A DNA stretch of 64,000 nucleotides from NCBI RefSeq assembly GCF_030915485.1, contig NZ_CP133266.1, positions 1,178,001-1,242,000 of the forward strand, read 5' to 3'. Position numbers and translations under genes: made by a program. This stretch comes from Neobacillus sp. PS3-40 (GTDB lineage Bacteria; Bacillota; Bacilli; Bacillales; Cytobacillaceae). Shown in pieces: positions 29,979 through 38,900 of the stretch. The notes beneath the pieces are model-generated. The model had not been told where the DNA came from. It saw only the letters and a list, made by a program, of their open reading frames with translations, and did no database searches. Positions within the stretch are counted from its first letter, which is position 1. Every line of letters begins with the position of its first letter.

Positions 29979-31253
29979 ATGATGCCGCAAAAACCTTTAG
30001 CTTTTCGCATGCGACCTCGGACCATTGATGAGGTTGTCGGACAACAACATCTTGTTGGTAGTGATAAAATTATCACTAGAATGGTTAAGGCCAGAAAGCT
30101 AACATCGATGATTCTTTATGGACCTCCTGGCATTGGCAAGACTTCAATTGCGAGTGCCATAGCAGGAAGCACCCATTATGCATTTAGAATGCTTAATGCT
30201 GTGACAAATAATAAAAAAGATATGGAAGTGGTTGCCGCTGAAGCCAAAATGTCAGGTGGTGTCATTCTTCTTTTAGATGAAGTCCACCGTTTGGATAAAG
30301 GAAAGCAGGATTTCCTTCTACCTTATTTGGAGAGCGGTATGATCACTTTAATTGGGGCAACAACGAGTAACCCATACCATGCAATCAATCCAGCTATTCG
30401 CAGTCGCTGCCAAATTTTCGAGCTAAAGCCATTAAGCCCTGAAGAAGTGAAAAGTGCATTGGCTTTTGCTCTTAATGATAAAGAACGGGGCTTTGGTAAA
30501 CAGAATATCCAAATAAATGAAGATGCCTTACAGCATTTTGCTGAAGGAACAAATGGGGATGTAAGAAGTTCCTTAAATGCGCTGGAATTAGCAGTTCTTT
30601 CATCTAATCAAGACGAAAACGGTATGATAGAGATTAATTTAAAAACTGCAGAAGAGTGTCTCCAGAAGAAAAGTTTCTCTTACGATAAAGACGGGGATAG
30701 TCATTATGACGTTATGTCGGCTTTTCAAAAGTCAATTCGTGGTAGTGATGTAAATGCAGCACTTCATTATCTTGCGAGATTAATCGAAGCTGGAGATCTT
30801 GTTAGTATAAGTCGCCGCTTGCTTGTAATTTCCTATGAAGATATTGGACTTGCTAGCCCTCAGGCTGGTGCTAGAACACTAGCTGCCATCGAATCAGCTG
30901 AACGACTCGGTTTTCCAGAAGCAAGAATTCCGCTTGCGAATGCCGTAATCGAATTATGTCTCTCTCCAAAATCAAATTCTGCTGTCATGGCCATTGAATC
31001 AGCTCTAACAGATATTCGCAAAGGGATAATAGGTGAGGTTCCCGATCATTTAAGAGATGCCCATTATAAAGGGGCACAAGAGCTTGGCAGGGGAATCGGC
31101 TACCTCTACCCGCATAATTATGAAACTGGCTGGGTTCCACAACAATATCTACCAAACAAACTAAAAAACAAAAAGTACTATCTTCCTAAAAAAACCGGAA
31201 AATTTGAACAAGCCCTCTCTACCGTGTACGAAAAACTGAATAAAAGCAAATAA
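29979..31253 (+). CDS. rarA: Replication-associated recombination protein RarA (MgsA)
   Basis: An AAA+ ATPase of about 424 residues acting at stalled replication forks. Walker A is GPPGIGKTS, Walker B is LLLDEVHR, the arginine-finger region is AIRSRCQI, and the C-terminal tetramerisation domain contains YEDIGLASPQAG. The start is ambiguous among ATGs at 29973, 29979 and 29982; GGAGAG at 29967-29972 fits 29979 best. It is monocistronic with a terminator at the end, and corresponds to yrvN of B. subtilis. Confidence 0.95.
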   Translation: MMPQKPLAFRMRPRTIDEVVGQQHLVGSDKIITRMVKARKLTSMILYGPPGIGKTSIASAIAGSTHYAFRMLNAVTNNKKDMEVVAAEAKMSGGVILLLDEVHRLDKGKQDFLLPYLESGMITLIGATTSNPYHAINPAIRSRCQIFELKPLSPEEVKSALAFALNDKERGFGKQNIQINEDALQHFAEGTNGDVRSSLNALELAVLSSNQDENGMIEINLKTAEECLQKKSFSYDKDGDSHYDVMSAFQKSIRGSDVNAALHYLARLIEAGDLVSISRRLLVISYEDIGLASPQAGARTLAAIESAERLGFPEARIPLANAVIELCLSPKSNSAVMAIESALTDIRKGIIGEVPDHLRDAHYKGAQELGRGIGYLYPHNYETGWVPQQYLPNKLKNKKYYLPKKTGKFEQALSTVYEKLNKSK

Positions 31254-31281
31254 TCCTCGGAAAATCCGGGGATTTTTTGTT
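31252..31281 (+). terminator. Terminator of rarA
   Basis: AATCCTCGGA / TCCGGGGATT stem with an AAA loop and TTTTTT tail, overlapping the stop codon. Confidence 0.88.
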
Positions 31282-31332
31282 CTTGTTTAGGAGCTTTCAA
31301 ATGTAAAGTATTAGCCAAGAAAAACGCGGCAC

Positions 31333-32280
31333 TTACGCAGCCACGTCTCTCTTTTTGAAAACGGAGAAGGCTAATAGCTGAAAGATCAGAAAATAGACAA
31401 GTAACATCATTACTGAAAAAGCTAGGGTCATTCCTTCCACCATTGGTGTTCCCTCAAAGTATTGCATTAAATCAGTATTTGCAAATAATATATACTTTGC
31501 CCACGAAAATTTAAGGGACAACAAGCTCGTTATTTGCCCGCCGGTAAACATTAAAAACAATGATAAGCCAATAGCTAGGGAGTTGTTTCGGAAAACGGAC
31601 GATATCATAAATGCCATTGTCGCAAGCATCATCATATTAATTGAATTCAAGCCATAATAAATCATTAAGTGAATGATCATGTTTTGTTCGGTAACCCTGC
31701 CATTATAATAATTTAAATATGTAGGTGTTTGATCAATCCCAAAGAGAATTGCTCCTATTGCAACTGAAAAGATAAATAAAATTGACAGCATCAGAAGAGC
31801 AAAAAGTAATACTGTAATATATTTTGACATTAAAATTTTAAATCGGCTTATTGGTCTTATTAAAAGAAGCTTAACCGTTCCCCAATTAAATTCACTTGCA
31901 ACGATTCCTGCCGAAATAATGATCGTAAATAGACCAGCTATTTGAATAAGCTGTGAAGCATCAGTTACAAATTTCCATACGTTATATGTTTTTTCAGGAG
32001 GAATATGATGCTTAATACGATAATCATTAATGGCAATTTCCCGCTTAAGGTACTTCTGTTCCGATTTTATTTGAGAGTTAACTACCTGTTTCTTCAATGC
32101 ATCATTTTCCTGCTTTAAGACTTGTTCCCAATTTTTATCAACAGTAGCAGCTTGTTCACCTTCCTGATACTTTAAGATTGCGCCAAATACTGAAGCAACA
32201 ACAATAAGTATCCCAATCATAACAAGTGTGCCTGGCCTCTTAAATATTTTCATCCATTCATTTTTAATTAAGTTAATCAC
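31333..32280 (-). CDS. ABC-2 type transporter permease
   Basis: A 315-residue integral membrane protein with six predicted helices. The first is near residue 20, then a large extracytoplasmic loop with charged coiled character follows (about 45-110), and five helices occupy the C-terminal half. This is the layout of the BcrB/NatB-like ABC-2 permeases. It starts at GTG 32280 with AAGGAGGG upstream, overlapping the ATPase stop by 8 bases. With the ATPase it should form an exporter, possibly for a peptide antibiotic or lipid; the substrate is not evident. Confidence 0.88.
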   Translation of the reverse strand: MINLIKNEWMKIFKRPGTLVMIGILIVVASVFGAILKYQEGEQAATVDKNWEQVLKQENDALKKQVVNSQIKSEQKYLKREIAINDYRIKHHIPPEKTYNVWKFVTDASQLIQIAGLFTIIISAGIVASEFNWGTVKLLLIRPISRFKILMSKYITVLLFALLMLSILFIFSVAIGAILFGIDQTPTYLNYYNGRVTEQNMIIHLMIYYGLNSINMMMLATMAFMISSVFRNNSLAIGLSLFLMFTGGQITSLLSLKFSWAKYILFANTDLMQYFEGTPMVEGMTLAFSVMMLLVYFLIFQLLAFSVFKKRDVAA

Positions 32281-33199
32281 GGTTCGCTCCCTCCTTTTCT
32301 GCTGTGACTTCAAGGAATCGATCCTCTAGTGTTTTTGCAATTTCTTTTATCGCAAATATTTGAATATCAGCTTCAACAAACAATTTTACAACCGCAGGGA
32401 TTTCCTCTTTCTTTAGTTCGGCGGAAATTCCATTTCGAGATGAGGTCACTTGAACAGCTGGATAGTTCGTTTGAATGAGTGAAATCGCCCTTTCGCTGGG
32501 AACTACCTCAAGCTCATAGAATAATTCATCTGCTTGAACAAATTCTTCAACAAGCTGCACATCAATCAAGCAACCATTTTGGATAATTCCAATCCGATCA
32601 CACATCATTTCCATTTCTGACAGCATATGACTTGAAACAATGACTGCCATACCTTTTTCTCTGGCTAGTAGCCGAATATAATCACGGATTTCTCTAATTC
32701 CAGCTGGATCTAAACCATTTGTCGGCTCATCTAGAATCAACACTTCAGGATCATGTAAAAGACATTGTGCCAATCCTAATCTCTGTCTCATTCCAAGTGA
32801 ATATGTTTTGACTTTATCATGGATTCGATCGGTTAATCCGACCAACTTTACGACATCTGCAATTTTTTCCTTTGTTATTCCCTTTGACATTCTGGCAAAG
32901 TGAATAAGATTGTCTTGACCACTCATAAATTTGTACATTTCAGGATTTTCAACAATGGCACCTACTCGGCTTACCGCCTCTTCAAACTGTGTCTTTATAC
33001 TGGCATTGCCAATTTTGATATCCCCTGAAGTGATCTCCATTAATCCTACCATCATCCGGATTGTTGTTGTTTTACCTGCACCATTCGGCCCTAAAAAACC
33101 AAAGACCTCCCCTTTATTCACTTGAAAACTAATATTGTCTATTATCGTTCTTCCTTTAATTACCTTTGTGACGTCCTTTAGTACTACAATGGATTCCAC
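32273..33199 (-). CDS. ABC transporter ATP-binding protein (BcrA-like)
   Basis: A 308-residue ATPase: Walker A GPNGAGKTT (near residue 37), signature YSLGMRQRLGLAQ, Walker B VLILDEPTNGLDPAG, switch His in VSSHMLSEM, plus a roughly 80-residue C-terminal accessory domain common in drug-export ATPases. It starts at GTG 33199 behind GAGGGG and is translationally coupled to the permease. No two-component system sits next to it, unlike the bacitracin-type BceAB modules. Confidence 0.92.
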   Translation of the reverse strand: MESIVVLKDVTKVIKGRTIIDNISFQVNKGEVFGFLGPNGAGKTTTIRMMVGLMEITSGDIKIGNASIKTQFEEAVSRVGAIVENPEMYKFMSGQDNLIHFARMSKGITKEKIADVVKLVGLTDRIHDKVKTYSLGMRQRLGLAQCLLHDPEVLILDEPTNGLDPAGIREIRDYIRLLAREKGMAVIVSSHMLSEMEMMCDRIGIIQNGCLIDVQLVEEFVQADELFYELEVVPSERAISLIQTNYPAVQVTSSRNGISAELKKEEIPAVVKLFVEADIQIFAIKEIAKTLEDRFLEVTAEKEGANRD

Positions 33200-33302
33200 T
33201 ATTTCCCCTCATTTCTTCTACCAAATATTCCAAATAACGTAAAAATAACCCTATCTGGACTATTTTAACTTATTTGGTTTTGATCTGCCTAATTTTTAGC
33301 AT

Positions 33303-33338
33303 TAAAAAATCCCCAAATGAATTATTTGGGGATTTTAA
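33303..33338. terminator. Terminator, probably bidirectional
   Basis: ATCCCCAAAT / ATTTGGGGAT perfect stem with loop GAATT and A and T runs on either side, between tcdA and the ABC genes. Confidence 0.88.
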
Positions 33339-33392
33339 AGATCAATATATATGAACTGGTCCTATTTTTATCCGAGACAGAACCTAACGCAA

Positions 33393-34154
33393 TTAGTCAT
33401 TTACGCGTTTAATTTTAATGTCTTTAAGCAATTCATTCGCTACATACGAAGCCATGATAATTCCTGCGACAGACGGAGTAAATGCATTTGATGCTGGAGG
33501 CATTTTTGCCTTTCTAATTTCAGCATTTTCTTTTCCAACTACTTTTCTGACATCCTCTCGAATAACAATCGGGCTTTCATCAGAAAAGACTACAGGAATT
33601 CCTTTTCGAATACCTTCCTTACGAAGCATTGTTCGAACTACTTTAGCCATCGGATCTGTATGTGTTTTCGAAATATCTGCAATTTTGAAACGAGTTGGAT
33701 CCGTTCTATTTGCAGCACCCATACTAGATATAATTGGGATATTTCGCTTTAGACATTCTTTCATTAGATGAATTTTATAAATAATTGTATCTGATGCATC
33801 TACAACAAAATCTATATTATAACCAAAGATTTGCTCATATGTCTCTTCAGTATAAAAAATCTTTAATGCAATGACCTCGCAGTCAGGATTAATATCCTTA
33901 ATTCTTTCCTTCATCAAATCAGCTTTTGGTTGACCAACAGTGGATAAAAGGGCAATTATCTGCCGATTCACATTTGTTATATCAACATCATCTTTATCAA
34001 TTAAAATTAAGCGCCCAACACCAGAACGAGCTAGAGACTCAGCAGCAAAAGAACCAACTCCACCAATACCGAGCACAGCAACTGTGCTATTTTTCATGAT
34101 TTCTAGTCCTTCTTTTCCTATTGCTAACTCATTCCGCGAAAATTGATGCAACAT
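33393..34154 (-). CDS. tcdA: tRNA threonylcarbamoyladenosine dehydratase TcdA
   Basis: A 253-residue E1/ThiF-like ATPase converting t6A37 to the cyclic form in tRNAs. The nucleotide loop is LGIGGVGSFAAE, the conserved RQ of NVNRQI and the DASD of FVVDASDT are present, and SSMGAANRTDPT is TcdA-specific. In B. subtilis the gene is yrvM, next to the 6S RNA and aspS, as here. GAGTGAA precedes the ATG. Confidence 0.94.
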   Translation of the reverse strand: MLHQFSRNELAIGKEGLEIMKNSTVAVLGIGGVGSFAAESLARSGVGRLILIDKDDVDITNVNRQIIALLSTVGQPKADLMKERIKDINPDCEVIALKIFYTEETYEQIFGYNIDFVVDASDTIIYKIHLMKECLKRNIPIISSMGAANRTDPTRFKIADISKTHTDPMAKVVRTMLRKEGIRKGIPVVFSDESPIVIREDVRKVVGKENAEIRKAKMPPASNAFTPSVAGIIMASYVANELLKDIKIKRVND

Positions 34155-34330
34155 ATAAATTCACTCCAATAAAGTATTATTCATGTTAGTTAAAGGCCAG
34201 GCCCCTCAGGAACAAGTAAAGCTTATTCCTGTAAAAATTATTCTCTGTGTGTTGCTTTTCATCAAGCCAAAGCTAATAAACTCCCGATCTTGACTGAAAT
34301 CTTGCTTCAAATCAGTATACTTCTCTATTA

Positions 34331-34505
34331 TATAGGCTCTTTTCTTAAACTTTGTTGCTAGTTGAAACTAAATTAGAATGGGATTCCAGTTTACCGATAA
34401 AAACCGTAGGAAGTTTTTAAGAAAAGAGCACGATACTATTGCTATTTCGGGTTTTTAGACTAGGTACGAAAAAGAACAATCTATGCGAAAACAGCCATTA
34501 TATAA
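34331..34505 (-). repeat. Dispersed repeat family 2, larger copy with internal inverted repeat
   Basis: The right end on the minus strand reads GGCTGTTTTCGCATAGATTG then TTCTTTTTCGTACCTAGT, matching the block at 14.4 kb. Inside, GCTCTTTTCTTAAA (34336-34349) faces TTAAGAAAAGAGC (34417-34429) as an inverted repeat. It carries no gene. The region 34155-34330 to its left shows nothing I can identify. Confidence 0.6.
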
Positions 34506-34569
34506 GAAATATATCATACCTATTCATAAAAGCAAGTAACTCTATAGGATTAATATTATTGAGAACAGT

Positions 34570-34601
34570 AAAAATCTCCTGCAAATTTGCAGGAGATTGA
34601 A
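34570..34601 (-). terminator. Terminator downstream of 6S RNA
   Basis: AATCTCCTGCAAA / TTTGCAGGAGATT perfect stem on the minus strand followed by TTTTACTG, 14 bases after the 6S RNA 3' end. Confidence 0.8.
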
Positions 34602-34611
34602 TTAGTAAAGG

Positions 34612-34807
34612 AAAAAAGTCCCAATCATGCCGTCGTTTTTGATTCCTTCATTTTGATCCCGCATTCAGCAGGTGGGTGTCCTATTTTCAACTTTCTGTAA
34701 GTCCTCTTTAAAGAGGCATTTACGCAATTGAAAAACTCCGGGCTCCCGAAGAAATTAAAATAATGTTCGGTCAAAATATCAGGTATTACAACGTACATTT
34801 CAGGACT
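34612..34807 (-). ncRNA. bsrA: 6S RNA (6S-1/BsrA type)
   Basis: On the minus strand the RNA starts AGTCCTGA and ends GGGACTTTTTT, forming the closing stem. Between them it has blocks I recognise from B. subtilis 6S-1, such as ATATTTTGACCGAACAT, GGGAGCCCGGAG and CAATTGCGTAAATGCCTC followed by the matching GAGGACTTACAG arm. Length (about 196) and position between aspS and tcdA also match. It binds sigma-A RNA polymerase and is released by product RNA synthesis. Confidence 0.95.
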
Positions 34808-34825
34808 CTCTATTTGATTGCCTTC

Positions 34826-34854
34826 ATCATATCATAAATGAAAGCGCTTTTCAA
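34826..34854 (-). promoter_or_regulatory. Sigma-A promoter of 6S RNA
   Basis: TTGAAA (34849-34854) and TATGAT (34826-34831) are spaced by 17 bases on the minus strand. Transcription would begin near 34818, giving an approximately 11-base 5' extension before the mature AGTCC end, like the known B. subtilis precursor. Confidence 0.85.
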
Positions 34855-34863
34855 GAATTGATA

Positions 34864-36639
34864 TTACCTATTTTTCATACTAGTCAGAGCCAAATTTAGT
34901 TCGTCTAATTGCGCCTGGGAAACCTCTCCAGGTGCCTCTGTTAATAAGCAGCTTGCACTTGCTGTTTTTGGAAATGCAATGGTATCCCTTAGGTTCGTGC
35001 TTCCAGCAAGCAGCATAACGAGACGGTCAAGACCAAGAGCAATTCCACCATGTGGTGGTGTGCCGTATTCAAACGCATTTAACAAGAAACCAAATTGTGC
35101 TTGTGCTTCCTCTGGAGAAAATCCAAGAATACTGAACATTTTTTCTTGAATGGAACGTTCAAAGATCCGTAATGAACCTCCACCTAATTCGTAGCCATTT
35201 AAAACAATATCATATGCTTGTGCTCGAACTTTGGAAGGATCTGAATCAAGAAATTCTAAATCTTCCCTAAATGGCATTGTAAAAGGATGGTGTGCTGCAT
35301 AGTAACGTCCTTCTTCTTCTGCATATTCAAGTAATGGCCAATCCGTTACCCATAAGAAATTAAATAGACTTGGATCAATTAGATTCAATTCCTTGGCAAG
35401 TTTTTGGCGTAATGCACCTAAGGAATCGGCAACAACGTTCTTTTTATCTGCAACAAACAGCAGCAAATCTCCAGTATCCGCGTTAAGTGTTGCCTTGATT
35501 GCCTGTTCTTCATCTGGGGAAAAGAATTTTGCAATTGGGCCTTTAATGCCATCTGCCTCTACTTTAAGCCATGCTAATCCCTTTGCACCATAACGACCGA
35601 CAAATTCACCCAATGCATCAATATCCTTACGTGAATACTTTTCAGCGGCTCCGCTAACATTTATAGCTTTAACTTGTCCACCATTCGTGGCGGCAGTAGC
35701 AAAGACTTTAAAGCCGGAGTTCTTAACGACTTCTGATAGATCAACAAGTTCTAGCCCAAAACGGGTATCTGGTTTATCAGATCCATACCGACTCATGGCT
35801 TCATCATATGTCATACGTGGGAATGCAGCGGAAATATCTTTCCCCTTAACCTCTTTCATTACTTTACCCATCATTTTTTCCATTAGGCCCATTATATCTT
35901 CTTGGCTTAAAAAGCTCGTTTCAATATCCACTTGCGTAAATTCTGGTTGGCGGTCAGCACGTAAATCTTCATCACGGAAACAACGCGCAATTTGGTAATA
36001 CCGTTCAACTCCTCCTACCATCAACAATTGTTTAAACAGCTGTGGTGATTGTGGAAGTGCATAAAACTCACCTGGGTGTACACGACTTGGAACTAGATAA
36101 TCGCGAGCCCCTTCTGGAGTACTTTTTGTTAATATAGGAGTTTCAATATCCAAAAATCCTTCCGAGTCAAGAAAATCCCGGATAGCTTTCGTTACTTGAT
36201 GGCGCATTTTTAATGTTTCAAAAATGACTGGGCGACGAAAATCTAAATATCGATATTTAAGTCTTACATCTTCAGATGCATCAGTATTATCTGTGATCGA
36301 AAAAGGAGGCGTTTTTGCTTCATTTATGATTGTTACACTTTCGGCTAGCACTTCAATTTTCCCAGTCTTCAACTTTTCATTTACAGTTCCCTCAACACGA
36401 GCAACAACAGTACCAACAATATCAAGCACAAATTCATTGCGAATTTTTTCAGCGATAACAAGCGCTTCTTTCGAAGTATCCGGGTTAAATACTACTTGAA
36501 CAATCCCCGTGCGATCACGTAAATCAACAAAGATTAATCCACCTAAATCACGGCGTTTTTGAACCCATCCTTTAAGTGTAACTTTTTCTCCAATTGCCGT
36601 TTCTATAACTTCACCACAAAAATAACTTCTCCCAAACAT
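34864..36639 (-). CDS. aspS: Aspartyl-tRNA synthetase
   Basis: A 591-residue bacterial-type class IIb synthetase: N-terminal OB anticodon-binding domain, catalytic core with FLDIETPIL and [18 protein letters not shown], the GAD insertion, and motif 3 GLDRLVM. It charges tRNA-Asp. ATG 36639 follows GAGGGGGAAAAGGC; the upstream in-frame codons lie in the hisS-aspS gap. It is cotranscribed with hisS 13 bases upstream and so comes under the hisS T-box. Its end lies against the 6S RNA promoter. Confidence 0.97.
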   Translation of the reverse strand: MFGRSYFCGEVIETAIGEKVTLKGWVQKRRDLGGLIFVDLRDRTGIVQVVFNPDTSKEALVIAEKIRNEFVLDIVGTVVARVEGTVNEKLKTGKIEVLAESVTIINEAKTPPFSITDNTDASEDVRLKYRYLDFRRPVIFETLKMRHQVTKAIRDFLDSEGFLDIETPILTKSTPEGARDYLVPSRVHPGEFYALPQSPQLFKQLLMVGGVERYYQIARCFRDEDLRADRQPEFTQVDIETSFLSQEDIMGLMEKMMGKVMKEVKGKDISAAFPRMTYDEAMSRYGSDKPDTRFGLELVDLSEVVKNSGFKVFATAATNGGQVKAINVSGAAEKYSRKDIDALGEFVGRYGAKGLAWLKVEADGIKGPIAKFFSPDEEQAIKATLNADTGDLLLFVADKKNVVADSLGALRQKLAKELNLIDPSLFNFLWVTDWPLLEYAEEEGRYYAAHHPFTMPFREDLEFLDSDPSKVRAQAYDIVLNGYELGGGSLRIFERSIQEKMFSILGFSPEEAQAQFGFLLNAFEYGTPPHGGIALGLDRLVMLLAGSTNLRDTIAFPKTASASCLLTEAPGEVSQAQLDELNLALTSMKNR

Positions 36640-36652
36640 GCCTTTTCCCCCT

Positions 36653-37924
36653 CTATTTTTGTACCTCTTCAAAGTATTGTAGAAGTGAATCGATATCTAT
36701 TTCTATTTGTTCACCAGTAGACATATTTTTCACATTTATTTTATTATTTTTAAGTTCATCTTCACCAAGCACGGCTACAAATTTTGCTTTCAAACGGTCA
36801 GCAGCTTTAAATTGGGCTTTAACTTTTCGGTCTAAATAATCCCTCTCAGCTGAGTAACCTGCCATTCTTAATTGTTGTAAAAGTTCTACAGTATAGTCCT
36901 TTGCCGCATCTCCCAAGGAAACTAAGTAACAGTCAATCCCTTCTGTTGTATCAAGTTGAATTCCTTCCGCTTCAAGAGCAGCAAGAAATCGTTCTATACT
37001 TAACGCAAAACCAATTCCAGGTGTTTCTGGACCGCCAATTTCTTCAGCTAAACCGTTGTAACGGCCACCACCACATAAGGTGGTAATTGCCCCAAATCCT
37101 TCTGCATCACTCATAATTTCAAATGCAGTATGGTTGTAGTAATCAAGACCACGGACTAAATTAGGATCGATAACAAATGGAATATTTAAGAGAGTTAGAT
37201 ATTGCTGTAATTTTTCAAAGTAAGTTTGTGAATAATCATTTAAATAATCAAGTATAGATGGAGCAGATTCCATTAACTCATGATTACGATCTTGCTTACA
37301 ATCAAGTATTCTTAAAGGATTTTTCTCAAGTCTATTTTGGCAATCGGTACAAAACTCTCCAATTTGAGGCTTGAAATGATTTACTAACGCCTCGCGATGG
37401 GCAGTTCGGCTGTCCTTGTCTCCTAGACTGTTAATAATGAGTTTGAGTTTTTTTAATCCCATTTCTTTATATAAGTTCATTGCAAGCGAAATGACCTCTG
37501 CATCAATTGCTGGATCGTTGCTTCCGAGAGCCTCGATTCCAAATTGAACAAATTGACGGAACCTGCCTGCCTGGGGCCGCTCATATCTAAACATTGGTCC
37601 CATATAATAAAGCTTTACAGGCTGGTTAGCATAGCCAAACATCTTTTTCTCAACAAATGCCCTTACCGTAGAGGCAGTTCCTTCTGGTCTTAATGTTAAA
37701 CTACGGTCACCTTTATCAGTAAAGGTATACATTTCTTTTTGAACGATGTCAGTTGTATCTCCCACTCCTCTTGAAAAAAGTTCAGTATGTTCGAAGATCG
37801 GAGTGCGAATTTCATTATATTGGTATTTCTCACAAAGCTCTCTTGCTTTTTTTTCAATTTGCTGCCATTTTTCAACTTCCCCTGGCAAAATATCTTGTGT
37901 ACCTCTTGGAATGTTAATAGACAT
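36653..37924 (-). CDS. hisS: Histidyl-tRNA synthetase
   Basis: A 423-residue class II synthetase starting [14 protein letters not shown]. Motif 2 region is [14 protein letters not shown], the His-binding motifs are [14 protein letters not shown] and GGGRYNGL, and the C-terminal anticodon domain is complete. It charges tRNA-His. AAAGGAGGG precedes the ATG. Upstream lies a dispersed repeat and then a T-box leader, so transcription reads T-box, repeat, hisS, aspS. The repeat insertion between regulator and gene is unusual. Confidence 0.97.
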   Translation of the reverse strand: MSINIPRGTQDILPGEVEKWQQIEKKARELCEKYQYNEIRTPIFEHTELFSRGVGDTTDIVQKEMYTFTDKGDRSLTLRPEGTASTVRAFVEKKMFGYANQPVKLYYMGPMFRYERPQAGRFRQFVQFGIEALGSNDPAIDAEVISLAMNLYKEMGLKKLKLIINSLGDKDSRTAHREALVNHFKPQIGEFCTDCQNRLEKNPLRILDCKQDRNHELMESAPSILDYLNDYSQTYFEKLQQYLTLLNIPFVIDPNLVRGLDYYNHTAFEIMSDAEGFGAITTLCGGGRYNGLAEEIGGPETPGIGFALSIERFLAALEAEGIQLDTTEGIDCYLVSLGDAAKDYTVELLQQLRMAGYSAERDYLDRKVKAQFKAADRLKAKFVAVLGEDELKNNKINVKNMSTGEQIEIDIDSLLQYFEEVQK

Positions 37925-37956
37925 AGCTAGCCCTCCTTTAGAGATTATGTAATTAG

Positions 37957-38062
37957 TAAAGAAAACTCGCCGATTGGCGAGCCCAAAAGGGCGATGACAG
38001 AGGCGTAGTTGCCCTTATGCGCTAGCAGAATTTATGGATATAAATTCTGATTAGCTAAAAAA
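37957..38062 (+). repeat. Dispersed multi-hairpin repeat, copy 2 (within the hisS leader)
   Basis: A full-length copy beginning TAAAGAAAACTCGCC. It contains the CTCGCC/GGCGAG hairpin, AAGGGCGAT...GTTGCCCTT, and CAGAATTTAT/ATAAATTCTG flanked by GCTAG and TTAGC. It is nearly identical to copy 5a. In the hisS transcript the first hairpin reads as CTCGCCAATCGGCGAG followed by TTTTCTTTA. Confidence 0.88.
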
Positions 38063-38065
38063 AAC

Positions 38066-38348
38066 AAAAAACCCCCATCCCTTGTATAGTACAAGGGACG
38101 AGAGTTTTAAAATTCCCGTGGTGCCACCCTAGTTGAAGGCATAATAAATATGCAATCCGCTTTAACAGTTAACGCCTGATACGCTATCTCCTATACAAGC
38201 TTATGCCTTTTCAGAGAGAGACCTTCGGAGTGTTCCTTCATTAAGACTCATGTAGAAATGCTTTCAGCCTAAGGCATTTCCTCTCTTTTCATGTTTTGTG
38301 ACTTAATTACTTGCTCCATCATTGGTTCTAAAATTATGTCAGTTTAAT
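38066..38348 (-). promoter_or_regulatory. T-box riboswitch of hisS-aspS
   Basis: The T-box AGGGTGGCACCACGGG is at 38115-38130 on the minus strand. A terminator (TCCCTTGTA/TACAAGGGA core then TTTTTTG) lies at 38066-38108. Upstream is the Stem I region with GAGAGGAAATGCC. A CAC triplet in GGAACACTCC is a candidate histidine specifier, assigned by eye only. Confidence 0.92.
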
Positions 38349-38354
38349 TATTTA

Positions 38355-38383
38355 ATAATAAGGAGCATCTATCCAAATGTCAA
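38355..38383 (-). promoter_or_regulatory. Sigma-A promoter of the hisS T-box leader
   Basis: TTGACA (38378-38383) and TATTAT (38355-38360) with a 17-base spacer on the minus strand, just upstream of the T-box leader. Confidence 0.85.
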
Positions 38384-38391
38384 GCAAGATA

Positions 38392-38568
38392 TTATGATCT
38401 CTCCATATGTTTTTTTAATTTCCTTACATCTCTCATCGATAAACCAAATTCGGATGCTAGCTCATATGAATTTGAGTTTTGCTCTTTTTGAATAAAATCG
38501 TGAAAATCGACTCCAAAAATTTGGCTGTCCGCGGATTGGATATTCATTCCTTTATCACTTGACCTCAT
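38392..38568 (-). CDS. yrzK: Small HTH-like protein YrzK
   Basis: A 58-residue protein whose second half (SYELASEFGLSMRDVRKLKKH) looks like a helix-turn-helix, resembling the sigma-70 or MerR type of short DNA-binding motif. B. subtilis has a similar small gene, yrzK, between yrvJ and hisS. I choose ATG 38568, nine bases after GGAGG. The longer frame to 38589 overlaps that site. Function unknown; DNA binding is only inferred from the motif. Confidence 0.65.
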   Translation of the reverse strand: MRSSDKGMNIQSADSQIFGVDFHDFIQKEQNSNSYELASEFGLSMRDVRKLKKHMERS

Positions 38569-38723
38569 CCATTTCACCCTCCATCGCATTCTATGGAGTT
38601 TATTGTTTCCAAGATCCCATCAAAACTTACAAAAATTTTCACGAATTCATTAATATCACAAAAATAATTGGACCATTTTAACAGGAAAGGAATGATTTTC
38701 ATCTCCAATTAAGATAAAATATT

Positions 38724-38800
38724 TAAGAAAACTCGTGGAATGGCGAGCCCTTAAGGGCGATGATTAGGTGTAATTGCCCTTATGCTTAGCTAAGATTAGC
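38724..38800 (+). repeat. Dispersed multi-hairpin repeat, copy 3 (decayed)
   Basis: It begins TTAAGAAAACTCG and shares TGGCGAGCCC, TTAAGGGCGATGATTAGGTG and AATTGCCCTTATGC with the other copies. The first stem has mismatches and the third hairpin is missing. Located between yrzK and the amidase gene; the rest of 38569-38900 shows nothing else I recognise. Confidence 0.75.
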
Positions 38801-38900
38801 GCAGCCCAAAGAATCCTAAGGAGCGAGCTACTTCCGCTATACAGTTAACAAAGACCATTTAAATTCCGATACTAATATAAAGGGCTAAAGGGAGGAGCAG

